From Sycon ciliatum (lineage: Eukaryota; Porifera; Calcarea; Leucosolenida; Sycettidae): DNA of 64,000 nt. Under the pieces are notes generated by a model. It ran no database searches, had not been told where the DNA came from, and worked only from the letters and a program-made list of their open reading frames with translations. Positions 44,331 through 55,380 of the stretch are shown piece after piece. The translations under genes and the position numbers were made by a program. The stretch is from contig NC_088655.1 in NCBI RefSeq assembly GCF_964019385.1, positions 10,303,988 through 10,367,987 of the forward strand. Reading direction: 5' to 3'. Position 1 is the first letter of the stretch, and each line of letters opens with the position of its first letter.

Positions 44331-44499
44331 AGGAAACTTCACTTCTCAACTCCAAAAACACTCTTTTCACTGCCATATTCATTACCCTCATGATGGGCCA
44401 GGCCCGAAAATGTGGTGTAATGTATATCTGAATTTTAATTTTAATCACAGTGAAGAGACCGTTTTTGGTCATTTGGAGTTGAGAAGTGAAGTTTCCTCA
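44331..44499. mobile_element. foldback MITE
   Basis: AGGAAACTTCACTTCTCAAC plus TCCAAA at the left is matched exactly by the complement at the right end. A second paired block (CTTTTCACTG with CAGTGAAGAG) lies inside. Confidence 0.65.
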
Positions 44500-46010
44500 A
44501 TGTACGTGGTTTTAACATTGTGTAAATACACGTTTGACCTTGGTCATCCCTGATCATCTGTGTTTCCCATTCAATGATTCATTGATGTAATCTGACTGAA
44601 GACCGTCGCGAGAAAACGTTCCCAGAGAAACCAAACCGTTCCATTTTCATTGATGATGTGTGTATAGTGACTGCGCATTTTTTTTACTATTCATTGCGTT
44701 TCCTACAATAGCGTGCCAGTCGCTCTATTAAAACTGACAAAAGTAGAAGTAATTAGTTTGCATGTACATGTAATTGCGTGTAGGCGAGTTGACAACAATA
44801 CATGTGTACATGTACATGTACATGAATTATCAATCACAACCAGCTGAGGCAATTTCACTTGGACCAGGCCACCATCAAGCCTGAGATACCAGGGTGGCAT
44901 AAACAAAAGTTGTCGATTGACAATACTCCAGCGTGGTCCAGTACAAAGTACTGACAAGTGCTTGCGAAATATTCCTGCTATTTGTGTGCATCCTTTTACG
45001 GTTCAAGTGATCATTGCTGCAGTATTGGATCGGGTGGCAGGAACAGGAAATGCTTTTCCCCAGTGAATTCAATAATCGTGACTATGATGTCATTGTTGAC
45101 TCAGCCTGTCATCCTGCAATCAGGTTTTACTTTCCTTGTGGTCAACCGAACAGCAGCAGCTGATTTCTTTTTTGTCTTGATCACCGCCACAGCCAACAGG
45201 CACACTGGTGGGGAACATGACCGGAGTTTCCTTGGCGGCGGTTGGTGGATCAGTACTAGGGGCGGCAGTGCCTGCCTTTTCTCCAGAATTAAAGCCTCCT
45301 TTTATGAGTCAGTGACCCGCTGTTCGTTCCGTTCGTGGACGTTCGGCACACACGTACTAGTCTTTACATGTATGGTCAATGACGCAAAACTACATGACAT
45401 AGTACATTGTATACATGTACCCCGACTCGTACGGTACAGTTTTACTTCGAAGTGATAGAACGAAACACCTTTTGGACAGGGCAAAGCCGCGACGGCAGTG
45501 ACATGAAGTCAAGCATGCCCCATTCGTGTTGGTTCCGTGCGCTGGTCATGCATTCCCTGGAATAGCAATAGCCGCACCGACAGTGGAAGGCACCCCTGGC
45601 CTGGGCAGGTTTGAACGGATTGAGTCTCAGAGCTTCGGCGTGTGCACGCAAAGTTAATTGGTCGCCGGCCCTGTCGTACTGAAAGGATCACGTTTGGCAA
45701 GTAAGCTTGCATCCTGCGCAGTTACGACCTGCTAAGGACTACACTGCAGACTGCAGATTTCCAAGTTACAATCCGGTAAGATTCCGCGGAGACGTGGTGA
45801 CATATCGATGATGTCTGCAACGTCTTCGGAAGTTGGCAATTCTTGTCCGCCGTCAAAATTGGTAAGTTTTCTGTGGACTGTTTGTCCTTACCGATGCCCG
45901 AGATGACAGTCAATTATTATTGTTCGTCTACCGGGCTTTTTCGTTTTTATTCTCGCCAACTAGTGAATGCCAAATGAGGTGTTGGTACTTCTGAAGTAGT
46001 TTCGTGGAAT
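44500..46010. other. unassigned sequence
   Basis: Contains the inverted copy of the dispersed repeat from 40447-40530 (at about 44540-44630) and ACATGTACATGT runs near 44760 and 44810. Open frames up to 165 residues show no recognisable domain. Confidence 0.35.
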
Positions 46011-46219
46011 ACATGTTCATAGTTTGACAGCAGCATGACACAAGGCGGAGGACACCGCGTTCGGAAACAGCGACCTTTCTGCAATCATCCACACGGTTGG
46101 TAGAGCCTCGGTCTGTTGAGACCATCTGAACCGTATGGGTCCTGGACCCGGTTCCGACCCTCTTTATTCTAGGGTGTCCTCCGTCTTGTTTCATGCTGCT
46201 ATCAAACTATGAACACATG
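46011..46219. mobile_element. MITE with about 42-bp TIRs enclosing a tRNA-like sequence
   Basis: Left arm TTCATAGTTTGACAGCAGCA and onwards to GGAGGACACC; the right arm is the complement with three mismatches. Between them (46095-46165) lies a tRNA-like stretch with box A-like GGTTGGTAGAGC and box B-like GGTTCCGACCC. This could be a SINE head trapped in an inverted repeat. Confidence 0.65.
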
Positions 46220-47114
46220 TACATGTATACCAGTATGATCGTTCCGGATCGTGGACGAGATGGTGTTCACATGAATACAATAACTATTTAAGATGTTCAT
46301 TAGTTTGAGGATTATGTAAGCAAGCGGTTCGGGAATAACAAAATTTAATGTAATAATTCTCTCAGCCTAGAGGACAAACTGTGTGGCAACCATTCTTTCT
46401 TTCTTTTTAACACGCAGATTGTTCGCTTGGTTGCGATATTAGTTTGAGGGAGTTGCAAATTTTAGTTGAAATGTTCATTTCTATTACTGTACATGTAGGT
46501 CGCTGTACACTCCGTGCTCCGCTGGCGGAACACGGTCGAGAGAGAGCTACAATGTACATTGTACATGTACATGTCCGTAGATAGAATGAATGAACGTTTT
46601 TATGTGATCGTGCCAAGAAAACAACGCGATACGAACCTGCAAGTAGGTCGTGACAGGCGGTTGACAAGTGACGGCTCCGCATTAGCGAGTGGCATGTGCA
46701 CGTGGCATTTGCTCACGTTCGTGCCACACACATGAAAAAGAGTTCGTCTTGCCACTCTTGGCATGACGGCGTTGATTTCAATCATGGTCCAATCCCCCTC
46801 TAGCACGTGGTAGTGGGTGGCGAGATTTGTTGACAAAGTGTTGTACTGAAAGGAAAGACGGCGGAGAACGCCATTATTTTGCCAACTGGATGGCTGCAAG
46901 TTTGGTCGGAACGTCACACCGTCACAAGATTTAGCAGGTGATAAAGCAAAATTTCACAGCTCGCGTGTGACTCAGTTTTCCGCAGCCGCAGGAACCCCAT
47001 CAGCCTCTAAGATCAAGGCTCAAGGGCGATACTATCTACGACAGTTGACAATTCCGAGAAAGAGGAGCAAATCCTTGCTATTTTTTCCATTCCTTCAAAT
47101 CGTGAATCTTTTAC
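46220..47114. other. unassigned sequence
   Basis: ACATGTACATGT runs near 46204 and 46550. No gene recognised. Confidence 0.35.
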
Positions 47115-48177
47115 AGGATTCCCTGTTAGTCGACTTGATATCGGAAGCGTCCAGAACCCTCACCACAGCGGCAACTGCTCTGGCAGGTTGGCTGAAGTCC
47201 CGAGGCCTCATCTTGAACGCCACCAAGAGCCAGGTTCTGACTATCTCTCCCCAGCAGCATGTACAGGAAGTAACAGTCAAAAGCGGCGACTGTCTCCTCC
47301 CCTCAGCGTCTTCTGTGCGCTACCTCGGCGTTCACCTTGACAATCGCCTAGATTGGGACACCCATGTAAACTATGTGGCCACCAAGGTTGCCAAGAAAAT
47401 TGGCGCCTTGCGGCGGGCACGCCGAAGCCTATCAAGACGCTCTCGTCAGGTGTATGTGAAGGCGGTCATAATGCCCGACCTGCTTTTGGCTCCTGCTGCT
47501 TTTCATCCGCAATGCGAGAGGGTCAACTGAAACGACTGCAAACCGCGCAAAACAGAGCCATCCGCTGTATCGATGGCAACCCGCCCCGGACAGCCATGCA
47601 GCCGCTGCTCACTGCTCACTCCCTGTACCGTGTCAGCGAGCTCTACAGGCAGAAAAATTAATATTGATCACCATCTGGCGGTGCATCCACGCCCGCACCA
47701 GCCCTGTGCTCGCCCAGCTTCTGACCCCGGCACAAGGCACCCCTACCCGCCATCAGCAGTCAAATGGCCTACTAAGCCAGGCAAACCGTAGCCGCCGCGG
47801 TCAGCGGAGATTTTCTGTTGCTGGTGCTCTGCTGTGGAACGCTCTCCCTGGTGAGGACCGCACAAGTACCCGGCTACCTGAGTTTAAGCATGCATGTGTA
47901 CCATACGCCTGTAGGGAGTAGTTCGAGTTGCTGCTGATCGCTCTGCTCTCCCTCCCCGTGCAGTTCAGTAATCCTCACGTAGTATCACAGATACATCGTA
48001 TTCTCTCTCTCCCCCCGTTTACTCGCAGTTATTAGTATCCTATTCTCTTACTATGTGCTTCCATAGCTTTTACTATGTTCTTCCATAGCCACTTCTAGGC
48101 TAAGCCTTCGCCGTCATTTTATTGGGTCGTCATCCCGTTTGAATGTGCGAAGTGAAATAAAATCCAACCAACCAACA
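47115..48177 (+). mobile_element. CR1/L2-like LINE 3' half, 5'-truncated and frameshifted
   Basis: The ORF2 remnant starts just after the expected active site, in W-L-K-S-R-G-L-I-L-N-A-T-K-S-Q-V, then R-Y-L-G-V-H-L-D (47100-47530). It continues in a second frame (L-K-R-L-Q-T-A-Q-N-R-A, 47520-47660) and a third (A-L-L-W-N-A-L-P, 47664-47921). At least two frameshifts are present. The 3' UTR ends in (CCAA)n near 48160-48175. Confidence 0.8.
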
Positions 48178-49306
48178 TATCAAAAGTATGAACGCTCCCC
48201 AAGTTCTTGCTGATGAGGAAAGTATGTCTCGTGGATGGAAAAGTATGTCCGCCATATTTGTGAAAATATCACTGAAAATTGGTTTTCAATTACTTCGAAG
48301 TACCAATGTACTATGCGTATGGTATTTACGGACAGCATTAAACACTGTCTTCATCGTTCGCAGATTCATTACAACAGCCACCATGGTGCAGTACACACCG
48401 TCTGAGCCTGTATTACCTATCCACAAAATATGACGATGTACACATCATTTTATTGATAGTGGCATGATTTCCCATCAAACTCCGAGGGGTACACCAGAGC
48501 TGGTGCATAGAGCTGCCGAAGAGTTGAGAGCGTGCCGAGCCACAGGAATAAGCCCGGTTTAAAACATATCCATGTATTGAGCGAAGTTTACTAAGCCTTG
48601 GATATTATGGCAATTATGCAGGCATGTAAGTACTTGGAGATGGTTGTCTCTGGGCGTCTGCTAATGGTAGCAGATGCCTTTCCGTGTTCAAGTGTTTGCA
48701 TACGGACAGCTGCTAACCTGCCACCAGACCAGGTGCATGCCACTGGTGCCCAAACAAAGAGGCAAAGCAACCACTGACTCCCAGTATGGCAAGCAACACC
48801 AGAACTGCAGTGGACACGGACGCTAGGACCAGCCTATCCTGTGTCATGACCGGGGAGTGGGCCAGACATACTCTCAGGATTCTACAATTCCAGGTTCTTT
48901 ACGGAAATATACCAGGAGTCCAGACACCCATTCCTCACCCTCAACACACAGGAAGACCGAAGCTTAATTAACTCTAGGACCAAGTTCCAAGCTCAAAAAA
49001 CAGAGAAGCAACAACAACAACCAGCGATCGACGCAAAGCATCGAGCTATACTGCAAGTACTAGTAGCGTGCACGGAGCGAAGCGAGCAAGCAGCCAGCCA
49101 GCAAATCATAAATGGTGAGAGGTTTCACAACACGACGATCGACGAGACACATCGACGCCACGGCGGCAAACACTTGGCAAAGACACATGTAGGAGCAGAC
49201 GGAATACAACACAGGTAATGACATTGTAGCAACACACGGATACGACACCTGCACTAAGTCTCCTGTTGGTGAACTCTATCACACTGACACCCGAATCCTA
49301 GTACGG
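48178..49306. other. unassigned sequence
   Basis: No gene or element recognised. Confidence 0.35.
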
Positions 49307-49308
49307 TA

Positions 49309-49702
49309 CAGTCCGACCTCACTTATCTGGTCCTCTTTTATCCGGATCCCTCTCCACCAGGAAGAATATCGTTGCTTACCGATTTACAGCATATGCCATG
49401 CATACACTAAAACCTGCCAAGGCGACCACTCGGCTAAGGCGACCACCTGTCCCAGAAGACCACTGCAGCCAGGACCAAGGCCAGGGAGTGCTGTTTCCAA
49501 GTCAAATGGCACTGCCACTGGATGGGGACAAAACCTGGTTACAGAGACCACACTTTGAAGGTCCCTTGAGCGGTCGTCTTAGACAGGTTTCACTGTACAT
49601 GTACATACAGTATAGTTGTTCGATTACTAAGTATCCAGTTCCCTCGCCAATCCCGGTATTTTTGTGGAAAACGGGTGTGTTCGGTTAAGCGAGGTCTGAC
49701 TG
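49309..49702. mobile_element. pogo-like MITE split by another MITE
   Basis: Outer ends CAGTCCGACCTCACTTATC and AAGCGAGGTCTGACTG are inverted and flanked by TA. The interior is interrupted by the element at 49405-49595. Confidence 0.75.
49405..49595. mobile_element. nested pogo/Tigger-like MITE, TA TSD
   Basis: Starts CACTAAAACCTGCCAAGGCG and ends TTAGACAGGTTTCACTG, with TA on both sides. Related to 31869-32048 (GCGACCAC and ACAGGTTT motifs). Confidence 0.75.
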
Positions 49703-50599
49703 TAGCGATGAACGGCAGCTGGCTTGGGCTTGTGGAATAACAAAATTGACTTTTGACTTCGAACATCAAGCGTGTAGATGTCACGCTGAGTGTGCATGTG
49801 ACTGAGGCACAGGACACACGGTACCGGTACGTGTATCACAACTTACTTGCAGCAAGCAAAAGGCGAGGTGCTCCACTGGCGCACGCCTATCCGGTTTCAA
49901 ACAAAAGCTGCTTTTATAACAGCAGCTCCGGGCCGTAGACCTACGTGTACGTGTCGTTTGGCATCGTGATACGGAAGTACATGTACCGATTCCCGCACTA
50001 AAACTCGACCATCGATCCTCGGGCGGATTGGGTGCAGAGGACACAGAGAAAGTCGGAAGCTGAGCAAAGCTGAACGTGTAAATCTCTGATTTGAACAATG
50101 TCGTTTCCATTATGCTCGCCTTCTGAACATCTCCTGGAACCGAACCGTCACTCAGTCAATGCGCACTGCACTTCGCAGCACCTGGACCCAACTAAACAGA
50201 CGTCTTCGTCTACTAGTACTGGCAGTAGTTACATGTACATTGTAGCTATAGTCGTTGCAATCCTTTCAGGTCTCCTCGCTGGAGCTCAGAGAGAGAGAGG
50301 TACTGGCCCAACCGATTATGATGAAGACAGCAAAGCATTTTTAAACGGGCTAAAGGTGTCAAAGTTGGAGTGCTCTAACTGTGAATGAACGCAGAGAGCT
50401 GCGCATGAGAGCAAATGACTTTGACACTACCCAGAAAGAGCACCAAACCAAGCCGAGTACGAGTGTAGTACTCAATCTCCGGACAGCTAAGTCGTTGATA
50501 CGTGGTCTCTCTCTCTCTCACACTCGCTTTCTCTAGTATTGCTGTACTACATGTACATGTAGATGTACATGTGATTGTTAGTAGTCAAGTGGTGTGCTT
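49703..50599. other. unassigned sequence
   Basis: A 96-residue plus-strand frame at 50098-50388 has one hydrophobic stretch (Y-M-Y-I-V-A-I-V-V-A-I-L) but no recognisable family. Nothing else seen. Confidence 0.3.
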
Positions 50600-50805
50600 C
50601 ACTGTCCGAAGGGTGCTCAATGCCCATGTAGGGCAGAGCCTTGTACACAAGAGAGAGAGTTTGGAAGCTTTGTTACAACTCTGAGTTTCACGTATTACTA
50701 CGAACATCAGGCAACCTGCCTGATGTTGCCTGATGATCGTAGTACATGTAATACGTGAAACTCAGAGTTGTAACAAAGCTTCCAAACTCTCTCTTGCATG
50801 TGATT
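50600..50805. mobile_element. PLE terminus remnant, head-to-head
   Basis: A minus-oriented terminus (GTGCTCAATGCC, GGCAGAGC, then the inverted ribozyme block near 50664-50715) faces a plus-oriented one (50716-50805). The arms share CTTTGTTACAACTCTGAGTT and its complement. It is the same family plan as 33721-33911 but more diverged. Confidence 0.7.
50725..50774 (+). ncRNA. hammerhead ribozyme
   Basis: Stem I GTTGC (50725-50729) pairs with GTAAC (50770-50774) with one G-U. CTGATGA is 50730-50736. Stem II CGTA/TACG extends by TAC/GTA. GAAA is 50757-50760. Minimal stem III ACTC/GAGT. Cleavage follows GTT at 50769. The inverted partner has CTGATGT and should be inactive. Confidence 0.75.
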
Positions 50806-51109
50806 GTTAGACATTACAGTAGCAGTAACCAGGTACTATCTGCTGTCATTACACAAAGAACTTTATTGAAAAGTCTCAGATGATCCAGAGGGGAATAAGA
50901 GCAGCAGAAACAGTAATTTGAGAAATATCCATGGATGTGAGCAATAGACCGTGCCTATACTGGACAGGCTATTATTAGCCCACAGGAGATGCAGACTGTA
51001 AGTATTGAAAAAGAAATATAAATAAAAACTCGGATGTTGAGCCAATAGTAATATGGAAAGAGAGAAGGACCTACATGTATAAGTTAGTTACATGTACTAG
51101 TAATGACTA
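50806..51109. other. unassigned sequence
   Basis: No gene recognised. Confidence 0.35.
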
Positions 51110-51300
51110 ACAGTCCACCAGGTCGTCGAATGTCATATGCTCCTGTAGTAGCTCACACTGTACCCCATCGTGACCCCATCCCCCTGCAATGTGTTGGTGT
51201 CCTTACTTGCTAGACTGATTTTATATGATTCTGGACTGATTTGAATCATATTATCTTTCTTATTGGCCATGGGCCATCGTGGAAATAAAGAATAATGTCT
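51110..51300 (+). mobile_element. LINE 3'-end fragment, same family as 26345-26460
   Basis: Plus-strand copy of the long LINE's 3' UTR: GCTCCTGTAGTAGCTCACAC then GTACCCCATCGTGACCCCAT, ending CGTGGAAATAAAGAATAATG. Confidence 0.75.
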
Positions 51301-51411
51301 CAATATCCTTGTCAGTTTTGACTTTTGTGCCTCATTGTCCCACTATCTGACTGTACATTATCTCATTACCTTGGTGGACTGTTAGTCATACATGTACATT
51401 TACTGTAACTA

Positions 51412-51599
51412 CAGTCAACTTCGCTAATAACGACATCGGATATAACGACAATTCGCGAATAACGACAGAATTTCCATGCCCAGAGCAAAGTCCCATCCCA
51501 CTGTAATACATATAATGAGACTTCGGGTATAACGACACTTCGCGAATAAGGACACCTTTTTGATGCCCCGCCGAGTGTCGTTATAAGCGAAGTTGACTG
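51412..51599. mobile_element. pogo-like MITE copy 2, 188 bp, TA TSD
   Basis: Same family and length as 32865-33052, with only scattered substitutions by eye. TA lies on both sides. Confidence 0.85.
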
Positions 51600-51834
51600 T
51601 AGTAACTTTAATATACATGTAGGTCCTTCTCTCTTTCCAAATATAAATAATACGAACTTAGAAGTTGCGACTTCGGCGGTAATAGTCATGAAGTCAAAAA
51701 GCGTGTGTTCCTAGTTGGAACAATCAACTTCACAAATATAAATAAATAAAAAAGAAAACAAGTTTAAGGATGGCAATAAACAGAGAAGCGTTATTTCCCG
51801 AACGTTTTATTGTATTTTTGTATTTTATTTTATT

Positions 51835-52150
51835 TACCGTAACGGGCGTAAGGATTTCCCAAAGGCTTTGGGCCTGTAGGCTGTCGAGGGGATCTCCTGC
51901 AAGAAGAATGAAATGACAACTTTACATGTACATGTATGTAGAGGGAGCAGTTAATCGAGGATAGGCTAAGGAAATAGATCGAGGCATACAACATCTGGTA
52001 ATTAAAGAGTTGGGATACCGTCAGTGTAATGAATATATCGGCGAAAATGCTGATAGAGAGAATGCTTGAATTCGGGGAGGCTGGTTATAGAGGTAAGAGA
52101 AGGCGGTAGGCAATTAGCATTGCAGCTTTGTTGGAAAAGAGGGAAGAAAA
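51835..52150 (-). mobile_element. CR1/L2-like LINE 3' end, 5'-truncated
   Basis: Minus strand: a short ORF2 C-terminus with L-P-E-F-K-H-S-L, then a 3' UTR with the GGATTTCCCAAAGGCTTTGG and GGGGATCTCCTGCAAG segments shared, in diverged form, with 14490-14580 and 38795-38870. The tail is TTTATTTTATTT. Confidence 0.6.
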
Positions 52151-52224
52151 ACGCACACCGTTTTAATTGATGTTAAGTTTGTTTGATCTTCCTGGACTTG
52201 AAGACAGTGAAAGGTGAAAATGTT

Positions 52225-52440
52225 GGAGGTGTTCTGGAGATATATGTAGGACTCAGTATAGAGTCCATGCACTATATGATGTCCAGCACCCTATATAGAG
52301 TCCATTGGTCCAAAATCCACTATACAGAGTCCAAAAGTCCACTCAGTTTTGATCAGCTTCATCCTGCCGCGCAATCCCCTATAAGGAGTACACTTTTTCT
52401 ACAAGTCCCCTATTCACAGTCCAGGGCAGGGGTCCATTTT
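52225..52440. repeat. AGAGTCCA/CTATA-rich repeat, copy 1
   Basis: Repeated CTATATAGAGTCCATTGGTC, CTATACAGAGTCC and AGTCCA motifs. The inverse motifs fill 54520-54820, so the two are related in opposite orientation. Confidence 0.6.
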
Positions 52441-54114
52441 ATCCAGTCACGCCGTCCTGTGTGTTGTGCCCGAAACTTCGCGAAAGAGAACAAACACATT
52501 TTCAGTTTTGCTTGCCTCGTGGCAGCGCATTCCTTTCTTCACTTCAGCCATGGCTGCCAGTTCTGCTGTGCAGTTGCTGACAGTAATCTGTCTAGAGGTA
52601 ACCAAGGAGGATAAGGAGACGTTCAAAATCAAATCTGGAAAGCGTCTTGTGGTTCTCTGAAGACGTTTCATCAGTGCGCGGGATGAAAGCAGAAATTGCA
52701 GAACGAGAAAAGTTCAGCACAGGTCAAATCTGACGAGTCAGGTACACTGACACTCTCTTTCGTTCGACGCCACAAGGATCCCCTGTTTGGCTGGCCATTG
52801 CTGCCAGTAAGACGTTTGAATGGTTTCATCAGAGCGAGGGATGAAAGCAGAAACGGAGAAAGAGAAAAGTTCAGCACAGTTCCAATCTGACGAGTCAGAT
52901 ATACTGACACTCTCTTTCGTTCGACGCCACAAGGATACCCCTGTTTGACTGGACAAGAGCTGCCTGTACCACCGTGTCAAAAGGCTGTCCAACTACATGG
53001 CAGGACGATGACCATGATGACTGAGGTAAGGAAGCTTTTACTCGTTTCGATTGGTCTGTTGTTCTGTCGTTATGCTTGAATTTTTTTCCCATTTTCAAGG
53101 AGCGTTTGTTTGATGTTGCTTGAATGAATGCCCTAAAAGTAATCAACCACTTCGTAATGTCCTCAAGGACTGCAAGGACTTTGCATCAATCGTATACGAT
53201 CGTCCAGCTATCATCAATTATTATAATTATTTCATGAGAAATGCAGTTTTATCCCTGTGATAATTATGTGGAACTCCACGACACTCTTCCTCTAGTATGA
53301 TGCCAAATACAATTATGGGATCCACAAACGCAGTGCCAGTGTACTAGTAGTAGTAGGAGGATTGCTTGTATGCCGATGACAAGAAAAAGCTTCTCAAGAT
53401 GATACTTGTATTCCCTGAAGTAACCGTTTTGATGTCAGGAACATGACATTGTGTCAGTGAAACTGCCTCGTGACAACAAATCATTGCATTTCCATCTTGG
53501 GGAAGACTGACTGACGGCAACGCTGTACAGATTGTTCAAATCATCTCATTTCAATTTAGTTGCAGTGAAGTGAAACACTGTGTACACTACATGTATGTTG
53601 GTGTGTCTGTGCGTCTTGAGTGTGCACAAACGATCTTATTCCTCGTATTACTAATAGATTATTGTCCCCACCGTCACCTGTTCACAGGTCTTTGAGTGGA
53701 TTGATTTTCATTGAACATCACATTCGTTGAGAACTTGGTAGTTGTGTGCTCCCATGCATCATTACGGTAATAAGCGTATCCTTGTGCTATCTATTTGTTG
53801 CAGGTGTGCTGATCTTCAGAAGCTTGCGGAACTGAGTGCTGCTGAACATTTGCATGGCCATGAGCAATGGTGAAGCTTGCTATTGCACTCTCAGCATGTG
53901 CTAGTATTATGCTGACCACTGCACTATGTTACTCTCTTACACTACTACGTGTATGTTAACGTGAGTGTACCCGTCCCTGTATGCATTCGTTTCGTATAAT
54001 TATTTGTTATCCTTCTTGACTTTACGTGTTAATGGGTGGACGTTTGCATGGCTGTTGGAGTTGCGTGTGTATTGTGTCTCTACTCTTTTCTTGGTGTTTT
54101 CTTGGCGTTGTGTA

Positions 54115-54119
<5 letters not shown>
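52441..54119. other. unassigned sequence with a 157-bp tandem duplication
   Basis: A duplication spans about 52660-52975: GACACTCTCTTTCGTTCGAC recurs at 52749 and 52906, and GGATGAAAGCAGAAA recurs near 52680 and 52838. No gene recognised in the rest. Confidence 0.5.
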
Positions 54120-54161
<42 letters not shown>

Positions 54162-54170
54162 TCGCGCGCG
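54120..54170. repeat. (GT)n microsatellite
   Basis: GT repeat ending in CGCTCGCGCGCGC. A short duplication (TTTTCTTGGCGTTGTGT) flanks it near 54099 and 54243. Confidence 0.9.
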
Positions 54171-54519
54171 CAATAATTTGAAAACAAATAATTAATCCTG
54201 GGCTCTCCATTATTCTCTTTCGATTCTTGTCTTTTTCTAGGTATTTTCTTGGCGTTGTGTGGGTGTGTGCATGTGTGTGTGCGTGCACAATAATTTGGCA
54301 ACACTACATGATTGAGATATTGTAATTTGCAGCGTCTGCGAAGAGACCACTTGATTTGAGGATGGTGTTTGTAGGCTTTTTCATGTAATGAAGTGGCTGC
54401 AGTGGCGCCTCAATACATATTTTTTTATCTTGAGAAGTGAATGATGTGAAGGAGTAAAGGGAGAGGCCGTTTTCTGGTTAATATTCACTGCTTACAGCAG
54501 ATCCTATGTCTAATTTCGA

Positions 54520-54820
54520 ACTTGATAGGGGATGCCTAATTGGCTGGACTTCAAGGGAGTGTTGTCCACATAAAGACTCTTTAATCTTTATAGTTCTTTT
54601 CAAAGTTTGGACTCCGTACAGTTGATTTTGGACCAATGGACTCTATATAGGGGTGAAGCCAATTGGCTGGACTCTATACAGGGAGTGATGTCCATCTAAA
54701 CTTTGAGCTCACAGTTGATTCCAAGTTTGGACTCTGTACAGTGGATTTTGGACCAATGGACTCTATATAGGGGTTGGACATCATATAGGGGCTGGACGCT
54801 CTACTGAGTCCAACATATAT
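54520..54820. repeat. AGAGTCCA/CTATA-rich repeat, copy 2
   Basis: Several GGACTCTATATAGGGG and GGATTTTGGACCAATGGAC units, opposite in orientation to 52225-52440. Internal duplication is evident (TTGGACCAATGGACTC near 54630 and 54750). Confidence 0.6.
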
Positions 54821-54844
54821 GTATAAGTTTAAATAGAGTAACAA

Positions 54845-55380
54845 GAGCTGATACTTGTCTGCGAAAGTGCAAGGACTCTAAGTAACAAAGGGCATTTAAC
54901 TGGGATTTCGTTTCGCATCTATCTACATTGACCTTTTTACATAGCAAATACTTCCTAGCTACTCTGGCTTGTAAAATATTTTAAAAACGCTCCAGCTCAG
55001 CTTTGGTGATGGCATAGGACCAGGCCGAGGTGGCGTGTTCCAGGGCGGGTCTGACAAAACTTTTATATTATTGAGATGTCACAAACAAATTCTAGAAAAA
55101 GTGGTGATGGACAAAGAAAATAACTATGATGGGAAACGTAATGTGAAGAACAATAATGCGAACGATGAAAAATATAAAAATGCATTGAACTAAACAAAAA
55201 AGAAATAAAAATAAAAATTCCAAGCAAGTCCAACAATTTTTTTGAAGAACTTGCTGCTATTGTTGGTGCCAATCTACACTGCGAAGGCGACATTGATCTT
55301 AAAGTGATGATCGCGTACCATGACGCAAATATGAAGCCCTCCAGCCTCGAAAACAAGTGACAAACCACTTGATGAGTAGG
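54845..55380 (-). mobile_element. LINE ORF2 fragment
   Basis: Minus strand near 54990-55060: F-V-R-P-A-L-E-H-A-T-S-A-W, a motif of the CR1/L2-type ORF2 thumb. Flanking sequence has no intact frame. The boundaries are approximate. Confidence 0.45.

Noticed and set aside
44958..45455. 165-residue plus-strand ORF as a gene
   Set aside because: No domain or biased composition suggesting a real protein.
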